The notes under the pieces were generated by a model that was given only the letters and a program-made list of their open reading frames with translations, did not search any database and had not been told where the DNA came from. 64,000 bases of DNA from Sclerodactyla briareus (Eukaryota > Echinodermata > Holothuroidea > Dendrochirotida > Sclerodactylidae), in assembly GCA_026419785.1 (NCBI GenBank), contig JAODTK010001566.1, forward strand, positions 1 through 64,000. Direction: 5' to 3'. Positions 47,346 to 57,240 of this stretch are shown here, one piece after another. A program made the position numbers and the translations under genes. Within the stretch, counting starts at the first letter, position 1; every line of letters starts with the position of its first letter.

Positions 47346-47669
47346 ACTTTCACAGGCTCACCACGGGTCCGCTAACAGTAACAACTTGGCTCTATCTCTT
47401 GGCTCATCTCTAATCGGAATTTATGACCAACCGTCTATTCCATGACATAATAATATCGGGGAAATGTTATGCCACCAACAAATAAGGGTCCAACCCGATC
47501 CATACACCTAAAAATAAATAGGTACATTCCATGAGGAGAAACTACTGCCCACTAACCAGAATCTTTTCTTCTCTTGCAGGGATACTGTCAGTACCGAATG
47601 GAGCATGCATTAAACTAGTAAATATGGGGAGAGGGATGGAGGAGTTTGCTAAACAACAAGTGGTATTAT

Positions 47670-47725
47670 GTAGGACTATACCGATAATCGGATCGACATC
47701 TATCGGGGCCCGATATTAGCAATAC
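47670..47725. mobile_element. Possible short hAT-like end with CCGAT palindromes
   Basis: 'accgataatcggatcgacat' followed by 'ctatcggggcccgatatt' packs CCGAT and ATCGG halves together, preceded by 'tgtaggactat'. It resembles the subterminal design of the other hAT-like ends, but it is short and has no clear terminus. Confidence 0.25.
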
Positions 47726-48954
47726 AGCTGAACGTCGGATTGGCCCCAGAGAAATCCACTGAATTTACTGATTGTGTGATACGGATAACTAAGTCACCAC
47801 TCACCACACACAGGACATTCATAACTGAATTGAAAAGGGGTGAAAGCTGAACAGTGGCATTACCATACAGCATGCTAGCACAATTAGGGTTGAACCCTTG
47901 GCTTATAGAATGAGTGGTGAGACCCTTTGTTAACTAACTATTTTTGCTGAAAATTCATACATATATGTCCTTGGAAAAACAGTCCTAAATCAGTAATTTT
48001 CAAAAACCAAAACTTGCAACTTACATCAAATCCAACATGTAGTGCTCTGGGGGCAAATAATGCTACAATGAGAATTGTGAAAAATATCATATTACTTTTG
48101 GAGCACACAAAATTGAATTAATTCAGTAGCAGTACTGAGTAGTAGAGGTAGTAAGTGCGAGGCATAGCCAGCACATCTGTGACAAGGTCTTGCTATCACG
48201 TGATGATGGCAGATTTAGCGCATAAATGTAGTAAGCAAAAACCCAGTGATCAAATCGACTCCCCATTTTAAATTAAAAATGGGGAAATGTTCAGAGCTGA
48301 AATGCAAGAAATTGGTTGGAAATTATTGTTTAGAATGGCTTACAATTGATGGGTGTGGATGCCCAATTTCTTTGTAAGACGTTCTGAAGAAATAAGCATA
48401 CACAAACAATGGAACAATTAAGTTTGCTACCTATCTCAGGGATGCAAGAGACCTTCTGATGACCGGATATTGAAGTAGGAAGGATCAATGTGTGCATAAA
48501 TCCGCACAAGGAGACTCCAACATTTTCTTGTCGTGCCTGAACTTTGTTGAGAGACTGTGGTTGTTTTGTGTGTATTCATATTGCCACATCGGTCTATTTC
48601 TACATCTGTCTGTCAGGGTCAGTAGATATGTGAGTCAAATATATTCATGCCGAGATTTGTGAGGAGGGACTCGCGGTCAGGTTTTGCCATGTCAACTCCA
48701 ATTTCCTATGTCACTGAATTAGTCCAAGTAATTTGCATCATTTATGCAAATTTTCAAATCTTTGCTTATGGAGCTCATCGAGTGGTCCAATTTCAAAATT
48801 CAGGCAAAATAAGGAATCATCAGCTAGTCGTCACATAGTTTCTGAATCCTTCCTGATGCATTCAGTTTGTGTGAACTGCTTTACAAATTTCCTCCCATAC
48901 TTAGGTTTGGGTATTATTGCAGCGATGATCGCTAGGCTGCAAACCATTCTTTCA

Positions 48955-49660
48955 GTTTTTAGCTCACCAAAGCCGTAGGGGGTGAGCGTTGTGATCGTGA
49001 ACGTATATCTATAAGCTATCTATCTATCTAATCTATCTATCATCTATCTATCTATCATCTATCATCTATCTATCTATCTATCTATCTACTATCCTCCATC
49101 CATCCTCCATCCACCATCCACCATCATCCATCATCATCAATCCATCCATCCATCATCTATCTTATCTATCTATCTGACAGTCTATCTATCCTATTATCTA
49201 TCTATTCTAATTATTATCTATCTATCTATCTATTATTATTATCTATTATCTATTCTATTATCTGACAGTATGTTCTGCATGTATGTCAAATTGATTAAAA
49301 TTGCTACTCCTCCTGCCGTGTGTGGTCGATCCATGAGGCAAAAACTGGTCACAATGATCACGAGGAGGGGGCATCTGGGGTGTTCAGGAAGTTGAGGGTT
49401 CAAGGGCATCTAGGGTCAATTATCAATTCAGGATTTTGGGAACAACCTGCCAAACTGCTTCTCCTACGTCAAATTGGAGTTCATGAACTGTCGGTATGAT
49501 CGTGTCAATGGTACATTTTGTGGGTCAGGCGTTTGAGGTCAAAGGTCATCTATGGGGTAATTTTGAGAAAGCCCACAACGGATCTGTCCATATTCACCAG
49601 GTACCCATTCACCATTTTTCTTAGTACATAAATTAACAAAGGTGTGGGACAACAAAACAG
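48955..49660 (+). repeat. Dispersed repeat split by a CTAT microsatellite
   Basis: The left part 'tttagctcaccaaagccgta' followed by 'gggggtgagcgttgtgatcg', and the right part with 'gaggtcaaaggtcatc', 'ctcctacgtcaaattgg' and 'ggtatgatcgtgtcaatgg', have the look of a common marine-invertebrate repeat. Between them lies an impure CTAT/ATCC array. Its AGGTCAAAGGTCA motif also occurs in the array at 19640-21930. Confidence 0.5.
49010..49260. repeat. (CTAT)n / (ATCC)n microsatellite
   Basis: About 250 bases of CTAT repeats change midway to CCAT and TCCA units and back. Single-base irregularities are frequent, as expected of slippage or long-read error. Confidence 0.95.
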
Positions 49661-50105
49661 TCTATTAGAATTTTATTTTAACTATTATGATTCAAGGGAG
49701 TGTGGAATGTCAATTACAAAGTTCGTTCGAATGCACATTGGTATGACTGTGTGTGTCAAATAACACAATCTATTTCACCTACCAACTTACTCCATTTTGA
49801 ACCCCACCCCGCCGCCATTGACATCTGGCAATTTTACAGTAGTCATGGATGGGCAAATGGCAACCCTATCGTCCTTTTATTTGGCCAGGAATGTTTAAGG
49901 TCATGAGCTTCTTGGCTGAGAATTTCATCGATTTTTCATGCCGTAAATCACCCAAATTGCTTTCAATCGTTGTGCCAGAATCTGCGGGGAGAGTTTCTTC
50001 CGAAAGTCGTCTATCAAGATAAGTTTATCCTTAGCGGTTTGCATGATTTGGTTTGGATTCTCCCGGTCGATCCGTTTTCGTAAGTCATATTTAGCCTAAG
50101 CTGGT

Positions 50106-50183
50106 CCTAGCACAATAGGGTTGTGGGTGGGCTTCCCACGTAGCCTAACACACGCGGGGTTGTGGGCTCCCTATTGTGTTAGG
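50106..50183. repeat. Imperfect 15-base inverted repeat
   Basis: CCTAGCACAATAGGG (50106-50120) pairs with CCCTATTGTGTTAGG (50169-50183) with one mismatch. Inside, 'ttgtgggtgggcttcccacg' and 'ggttgtgggctccc' are related to each other. It lies just before a 21-base G-run (50279-50299) and the GC-rich block, so it may mark the boundary of an inserted element. Confidence 0.6.
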
Positions 50184-50764
50184 TTCAGTCGGGCTGGACC
50201 GTTGTCCGGGTGCTTTCCCTGCCTGCGCCCCCTGCCCTATTCTCCTTGGGTTTTTCCCTCCCTCCCTGGTCCTGTTTCCGGGGGGGGGGGGGGGGGGGGT
50301 GTCTCTCCCTGCGCGCGGCGCTAGGAATGTTACGCAAGACGGGGGTGAGAGGTGGGAATATTTTGTTCACGTTAACTGATGGAGTCTAATTTAACTTGTC
50401 TTATCGTGAGTTCGTTTCCGGTCGATTATTGGATATTGTTATAGTTTTTATACTGCAATACAACTGTTTAGGGGACATATTGCATAACGTCGGGAGTGAT
50501 CCAATATGTAATATGTTATTGTCTTTCGTTCGGGAGGAGGTATACTTCCTGAAGGATATTTTCTTTCTGTAGCGGGACTTTCCTCAGATACGGTAAAGTG
50601 TAGGCTACGGACTTTCCGACCATTCGCTACCTGGGACAGAAGAACGCTGGGAGGCGCCGCTCATAAGGTCATGCATGGTAGACGAAGACTACCTACGACG
50701 AAGGCCCAGTGATTAGGAGCGGCGCTCAGAAGAGGGACGTTCCAGGGGGGAATATACCCCTGGA

Positions 50765-51040
50765 CCGAGCTTGGCCCCCTTCGGGCCTGCAGCGGGGAGT
50801 TGTAAGCTCTGTGGGTCCCAAGGCATAGCGAGATCTGGGTCAATATGGCCTCTAAAGCCAAGCTGGCCCCTTCGGGGGCCCGGGGGCAGGTTGTAAGCTC
50901 CGTGAGTTCCCCAGGCATTAAGATCTGAGAGATCAACATGGACCCTAAAGCCGAGCTTGGCCCCCTTTGGGGGCCCGTGGGAGCGGGGAGTGTGTAAGCT
51001 CCCTTGAGTACCACAGGCAGACGCCTGGGTCAAATGCCCC
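50765..51040 (+). repeat. Three ~93-base tandem units
   Basis: 'gccgagcttggcccccttcg' or close variants begin units near 50765, 50857 and 50950, each followed by 'ttgtaagctc' and 'caggcat'-like sequence. The minus-strand and plus-strand frames over 100 codons here are repeat artefacts. Confidence 0.75.
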
Positions 51041-51119
51041 TAACGCACCCTGCGGGACAGCCCTGATTGTCTCGCCACGTCGGAGTTCTACCAGGTTACT
51101 ACCCTCGGGGCGGCAGGCG

Positions 51120-51460
51120 AACGGGGGGTGTTGCACCTCGACGGTCCGGAGGTCCCGGACAGGTAAGTGGGGCCGGGTTCGGAACGGGGTGTCATACCCC
51201 TCGGGACGGGCAGGACGGTCCCGAGTAAGTAAGGTTGGGACTGGATCAGCGGGTCCGAGCGGGGTGTCATTACACCTCGGGACGGCCCGGAGTCCGACCA
51301 AGCAGGGCGGGGCGGCCAAGCCGGGTTCCGAAACGGGGTGGGTTTACACATCAGACGGCCTGGAGGAACGGGTGTGGTTACCACATCGGGGCAGGCCCGG
51401 AGGTCCCGAAGGGAGGCGGGGCCGGCCCAGGCCTGGCCCGTACGGGGTGTCGTTATCTAG
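51120..51460 (+). repeat. Array of ~60-75-base GC-rich units
   Basis: Five units begin with 'ggggtgt', near 51124, 51186, 51260, 51336 and 51445. They contain 'acctcgggacggcccggagg'-like and 'gccgggttc'-like parts. The unit length drifts, so copies are old or poorly read. The 255-codon plus-strand frame across them is probably not a gene. Confidence 0.65.
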
Positions 51461-53394
51461 GGGCGCCGAGGATAGGCGGGCCGGTTACGCTCAGGATTCA
51501 GGCCAGCGCCAGGGGACTACCGGGCCGACACGGCCCAGGGATCGATCAAGCTTACCGCACAGCCTACAGCGCCAACACGTCCACAAGAAGGTCCCAGCAA
51601 GCGGGATGCAGTCGGGAACTCCACGAGTTAGCCGGTTGTGCCTCCTCGGAAGAAGCGGTTTCCCTCCTCCGATGCATCGGTCCGCTCACAGTCAGGGAGA
51701 AGGCAATACACAAGCGACGCAGATCCAAACATAGTAGTCCCTGCAGTTGTAGATCCTCGTCCTCTTTCTACTTGGATTCGGATAGCGACTAGGCAGACAG
51801 CTTACATGGATAGCCAAGCCGCGAGCCCTGCAGGACGATTTTGCAGACCAGTTTCGCCAGTCTTTCAGTCAGTTATGGCGCAGTAGTCCGGGCCCGTACG
51901 GCTTGACGCTGCTTGACCCTCACGGCCTCCCCGGAGGGAGGTTGGGTCATGGCGGCCCCTCAGAACTTCAGCTGTTGGGTTCGAGGTCAAGAGGGGGAGG
52001 AAGACGACACGACGTGTTTGCCGTTTACCGAGGTCTATCAGGGAGGTCCCGGGAAGCGAGGAAGTCCTTCCGAAACAGGCCGTAGCGCCGGAGTCTCATT
52101 TGTCAGGCAAGGCGAGGAATTAAAAGTGGAGCAGTGTGTTCTAGGCCCGGGAACGGCGCGGCCATTACCCGCCAGTAGACCTCATGGGTAGGTTGGACAG
52201 CTCCCGGTGAGGGTGCCGTTGATCCGGGATCAAACTGTGGCGAGACCCTCTTAGCTTGCTAGCGGTTGGTTCTCGGAGGCGGACGGTTTTAAGGTCCCGC
52301 ATCCCCAGAGACTGTTCTCGGTCCTCTCCGACATTGATAACAATTTGGAACGGACTTCGCTACGCCGAGGCAATACAAGTAATCACTATCACGTTCGCTG
52401 GTCCGGTGGCCCGCCGCATCCTGGCCAGCTTGTCAGCCTTCAGCGCGGGTGACTTACGAACTTAACACTGCACGGACATCGCTCTTGGCCTAGTGGCCAG
52501 CCCGATCGGTAAGAGTTGCCTTGAGTCAGCGACCACTCACAGGTCGGGGCTCGCCTCGCGGAATATTCGAAGAAATACTTGTAGTGGGACCGACAAAAAT
52601 GAGTCAAAAGTCCCTGGAGGAGGAGGCCAACATGGAGGAAAGAGCCTTCCACTCCAGGTATAGGTCAGGACGTCGAGGTTTCACCTTAGAGGGAGGCCGC
52701 TAGGTCCAAGCGGAGGGGTTAGCTGCGGCCCCCCCCCGACCCAGAGCGCCGACCTGCCAGAGTCAGATTCTTCAAAGAAAGATCAGCGGCTCCGGAGGCC
52801 ACTTGATGCGGGACGATAACTAATGTTTGGGCAACCAAATGGACTCCATTCTAGCCTTGCCTCCCTAACGGCGGGCCGCCACCGGGGCGGAGTTGCAGGC
52901 TATACTATCTAGCGAAACAGCAGCCGTTGCCGGTCGAGGACCCGGGCCGTTAATCGGTAGGGTCGGGTTCCCACGTACCGTTACGTGGGAGAGACTAGAT
53001 TTGCTCCCTTCCCTCGGATTCTTACTAAGACCACTCTCGCTCACCTCGTAGCCAGGGCTCTAGAGGGTTTTTGCGAGGTGGGCCCTCTTCCGGGCTCTCC
53101 GGAGCTGTTGGTGGAATTCTTCGGCCCTCCTGATCCAGATGAGCTCTCGGCCTCCCCGATTCTACAGATCCGTGGTTTGAACTCTATCAGCCGCCGAGCC
53201 GGACGGGCTATCCCGAGCACGAGGTTAGCCCAACTTGTCGCCTCTCCTCCGTCAGACCGGCCTCCGGAGCAACGGTTTCCACTTTCCCGGCTCTCTGGAA
53301 ACAGATGGAGCCGCGGAACCGACTCTTCTGGCCATTCGAGTCAGCTCCCCTGTGCAGTGGGACCGCCGACTCATCTCGGGATTCCATAGCCGGA

Positions 53395-53905
53395 GAGTAT
53401 GACTCTTCTGCCTCCTGTGTGGAGATCAGCCCACCGAGCGAGGATCGGACCGGCGACTCACCAGAGCAGTGGTCTGACTCTTCCTGGCAGTCCTGTGTGA
53501 GCATCGGCTTCCAGAGACTTGATCGAGCCTCTGTCGAGCCACTGCTCCCTGAGAGTGGATCGCGCATCCCGAGCTTCCATAGCCGGAGTCTGACTATTCC
53601 AGCCGTCCTGTGTGAGATCGGCCCGACCGAGCCGAGGATCGGACGGCCGACCTCCACCAGAGCAGTGGTTCGACTCTTCCTGCCCTCCGGTGTGAGATAG
53701 GCTCTACCCAAGCAGCAGGACCGAGCTTGATCGAGACACTGCTCCCCTGAGCAGTGGATCGGCTCATCCCGAGCTTCCATAGCCGGAGTCCGACTCTTCC
53801 GAATCCTGTGTGAGGATCGGGCCATACTCTACCGAGCCGAGGATCGGGGCGCCTGGCCGACTATCCGGGCAATGTCCGACTCTCCGCCCTCCTGAGCCAG
53901 GTCGA
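53395..53905 (+). repeat. Minisatellite with alternating 75- and 118-base subunits
   Basis: The phrase 'gactcttcc...cctcctgtgtgag' recurs near 53401, 53475, 53591, 53670, 53790 and 53878. The gaps alternate (about 74, 116, 79, 120 and 88), giving a higher-order unit of about 195 bases. Shared parts include 'gagcttccatagccggagtc' and 'ccagagcagtgg'. Confidence 0.7.
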
Positions 53906-54657
53906 CTCTCCCGAACCGTGGGTCGCTCTCCCGTGTCCGACTCTTTAGCCCTTGGGCGTTTCAAAAAACTTACTGGTTTGGGAACTCTGTGAACTCAACA
54001 TACTTACCCCATATGGGACGTACCCACCCACATCCACTTTTACGGCCATCACGGGGCGTCCTCCTTCGTCGGATCGCGGTGGGTCTTTGCCATAAATCAC
54101 TGGACGGCCACGTGCCTAGCAAAATAAGAAGGATGAATGGGTTGCCCGACCCGGACTACTGTAAAAAGATTGCCAGATGTTTCAATGGTTGAGGGGGGGT
54201 GGGGTTGTGACAAAGTGACAATATGGGTAAGTATTCGTAGTCTTACAGATTCACAAACCCCTTTAGTTTTGTGCAATTTCTTGTAACAAGGCATACTTAT
54301 CAGTAATGATTTATTGGCAGGGTGAGGCTACTGTGCCATTGGCACTCTTTAGATGTACTCAGAAGAGCCTTCGACTCACTTGTCCATTCTGCAGGTGAAA
54401 ATGCAGTTTCAGCAATATTATGAAACATGTAGGAGCCTGTAGAACCCAATTATACAAGGACCATTCGCCATCTGCAATCATATATTGATAGGTGATGATT
54501 TGCTTTCAACGATTAAGAACATGGTGGCCTGACAGACAGCCACCACCCTTGCACAGAGAATAGTAATGAGTGTATATTACACATTGTTGCCGTAATTATA
54601 GTTTGAACCTGTTTGGGCAACGAGCGAGCATTTTAGGCATTTTTGTTTTGGTTTCAG

Positions 54658-54810
54658 GAGGTTGCGGAGGAGTTGGCGTCTATCTCAATGGACTCCTGTG
54701 TCATATGTTGCAGGAAGAGCAGGAAGATGGAGGTTCGTGCTCTTGTGTCGTCCATTAATCCCTCGATCACAGGCAGCCTAGATAGCATAGAGGTGGCATC
54801 TATGCAACAG
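54658..54810 (+). CDS. MEN1: Menin, coding exon 4
   Basis: The acceptor is TGTTTTGGTTTCAG and the donor ATGCAACAG|GTTGGT. The exon encodes EVAEE and CCRKSRKMEVRALVSSINPS, then SLDSIEVASMQQ. This aligns with human VAERSW, MRCDRKMEVAFMVCAINPS and the DSLELLQLQQ stretch. Between the first and second blocks the frame shifts (YLNG of the family appears in another frame), so one or two indels are present. The reading frame from RKMEV to the donor is intact. The next exon, which would start at the family's KLLWLLYDLGHLERYP, was not found before base 64000. Confidence 0.82.
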
Positions 54811-56229
54811 GTTGGTTCAATGTAACCATTTGGGGCGTGAATCGTTGAGGCGAATGAACTTCCTCAATTCATTTTTAAGTAAAATGAATACTAATAAGAT
54901 GGCTAGGTCTCCAGAGTTACTGTTGGGATGGGGGTTTCCATATGTGGTCTACCTAGCCAGTTTAGAAGAAGTCTCTCACATGATTACTGACTTTAATAAT
55001 ATTGCCCCCCAATTGTTTATCATTATGTGTCTCTGATGGGTTAAACCATACCATGTGATCGACCCCCCAATCTGTATGAATTCACATAGCTATACTCACC
55101 AGGAGGTAGTAGACATACTGCTCAGGTGAACTACCTGACACTGGCATTTCAGGGCTTTTGCATGCATGATTCCTAATGCAACATACTGGTCCCAGAGATG
55201 ACTCAAGATCTGAGTTATCCCAGTGCTGTAGACTACTCAAACTACACTTCCTGTATGATACAGGAGAAACGGTCAATCAAAGTCTGTGAATGAAGGCGTG
55301 GTTATGACCAACTTAGGTGCCCAACATCCCCTACCCCTACCCATGTCTAGGCTATGAGTAACAAAAAAGACGGGTACCAATTGTTCAGGAGGGTCGTCTG
55401 GGGTGGGGGGGGGGGATTTAGGGGGTTAGGGATGGCGGCATGCATCAGTTACTTTCTCAGGCCAGGAGCTGAACTGTTTTACAGTATGGACTATGGAGTC
55501 ATATAACACTTGAACTTTCTCTACTGACCTATTCAGATTTCAGACTCATCACGTTATGCATACTGATGTTGTGTGTGCCTTACCTATGTACAAGCAGTTG
55601 TACAGGAATTTTTCTGGAAAATGCAAAAATACTTATTGAATCGGAAAGAGGGGTTTTTTAATCTGATGACAGTTCCAGAACTTGGCAGTATGCAAGTGTG
55701 TGTGTATGGGTGGACGCTGGCTTGTGGACAGGATAACTCGACACCACTAATGCTCAAGCCCTACTGGTAATTTGGGTCCCCAGATGAAGTGCATGATCTA
55801 ATGTTTTGTGGTCAGGTCAAAAGGTCATTGGTCAGTGGGGTCAAAATCTGACAATGTTTGGACAAGTCCAGACGCTTGGGTCGTATCCAGAACCCTATCA
55901 TTTTATTGCGTGACTGCAGCTACCTTTTACCCAACTAAACCTGGGCAGTATGCCACATACCAGCTAGCTTAGATCTGGCAAATTGTCTGGCCTGAAGGTG
56001 GGCACTCCGCCTCAAATTATGCCAGCCGAAAATCACAAGCTATAGATATACGATTTTTCGTGCCATAATTTACTTTCTAGAGACCAGATTCGGACGATCT
56101 TTGTCTAAAAAGGCTTTTGGTAATCTGATTTTTCCAACTAGAGAAAGTTGTACCTCGAGCGCGTTTATTGGTTGTTTTTGTGACTCGTTTTTTTCGTCAC
56201 GATTGTTCGATATTAGCGTGAGGACGAGG
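54811..56229 (+). other. MEN1: MEN1 intron after exon 4, first part
   Basis: This is ordinary intronic sequence with scattered AGGTCA hexamers near 55815-55850. The 65-codon frame at 55573-55770 is not menin. No RNA gene or repeat array was found. Confidence 0.5.
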
Positions 56230-56499
56230 TTCGGCTAACACAGTGTCAAGTACAGACCTTTGTGGATGGATGAACATCGGACTTATTACGTACGTTCACT
56301 TGACTCTGGACCGGGAGCCCGACCAATGGCAGATTGCAGTATCGGGGCACTTCGCCTCGGATCGCAGGGTTTGACATTGCGAGCAGTTGCCATCAATATA
56401 GGCCGTTTACGGCCTGGGACAAACATCGCCTCTGCTTGGCTGTCGCCGTGTAAGCCGTTCCGCGATGCGACGTCTGATTGGACTGGGCCGCATAAGCCG

Positions 56500-57240
56500 T
56501 GGCAGAGGGATTCAGGATTGATCAGCAAAAGAGCAGAAGGAAGCAGCTGAGAGAGAACGAGCAAAACAGCTGGTTAGCCAGGGGGGAAAACGAGCGCTCA
56601 CCCCCCAAAACGAGAGGAAAGTGGACGGAAAAACAGAGAAGAGAGAGAGACAAAACCTTCACAAGCACATGGCCCCGGCTTCAGGGCCATGGGAAAGAAC
56701 AGAGAAAACCCGGTCTAGAAAAACCCGTGGAGAGAACGGCTAAGAACGAGGGGATAAGGTCTCAAGAAACAGGCCAAGACAGCAAGGAAGAGAAAAAGAA
56801 CAGGGGGAGAGAAAAATCTCGGCAAGGGAAACGAGCCAGGAAAAAAGCCAGTGTGAAAAAGAGCTGAGAGCGGGCCAGGAAAAAGAGCCGATGAGAAAAG
56901 ACTGAGGCCGGCAGAGAGAGAGCCGTTGAGGCCGGACAGGAGCGAGACGGTGGGTGCAGGAGAGGAAGCCGTGGGCCGGCCAGGGAGAAATGAGGCCGGC
57001 CAGAAGGAAGCAGTGAGGGCCCGGCCAAGGAGAGAGAGAGCCGAAGGACACGGCCGGAGGGAACCCGTGAACGGGCCAGGAAGAGCGCATGAAACCGGGC
57101 CAGGGCGGTCAGGAGCCGGCTCGGAGTCAGCCAGGACCAGGCCGAGAGCCGGTCAGAGAGACAGCCCGGAGGAAACTCCGTGTGACGAGCCGGGAACCCG
57201 ACCGAGAGCCGGCCCAGAAGAAACCGGGAAGAAAGCCAAG
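56500..57240 (+). repeat. Purine-rich degenerate repeats at the 5' side of the DIRS-like element
   Basis: The plus strand is dominated by A and G, with recurring 'gaggccggccag', 'gggccagg' and 'gagagccg' units every 25-45 bases. Charged Glu-, Arg- and Lys-rich plus frames and the Pro-, Ser- and Leu-rich minus frames (up to 317 codons) are products of this composition. Confidence 0.55.

Larger units (their letters stand above)
50640..53970 (+). repeat. GC-rich block of several tandem arrays, origin unclear
   Basis: Base composition jumps to about 60% or more G+C between two normal-composition stretches of MEN1 intron 3, so this is an insertion. It holds three arrays: a ~93-base unit (50765-51040), a ~60-75-base unit (51120-51460) and a 75+118-base unit (53395-53905). 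Between them, 51480-53390 has open frames with a polyserine-like patch. I could not identify a domain. Similar composition and repeats precede the DIRS-like genes at 56.5-59.8 kb, so it may be a 5' portion of a related fossil. Confidence 0.5.
44470..54657 (+). other. MEN1: MEN1 intron 3
   Basis: This 10.2-kb intron begins GTATGT and ends TTTTGGTTTCAG. It carries a hAT-like end, a minus-strand LINE, a possible further hAT-like fragment, a dispersed repeat with a CTAT microsatellite, and a 3.3-kb GC-rich block of tandem repeats. Stretches at 44470-45600, 47730-48950 and 49660-50100 show nothing I recognise. Confidence 0.7.

Noticed and set aside
50967-51792. Long plus-strand frames (255 and 185 codons)
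   Set aside because: They cross GC-rich tandem arrays, overlap each other and show no domain. Composition explains their length.
53208-53825. 205-codon minus-strand frame as a repeat protein
   Set aside because: It is the antisense of a minisatellite whose unit length is not maintained as a multiple of three.
55573-55770. A further menin exon downstream of exon 4
   Set aside because: The frame does not resemble the next menin segment (KLLWLLYDLGHLERYP), and no other candidate was found before the end of the window.
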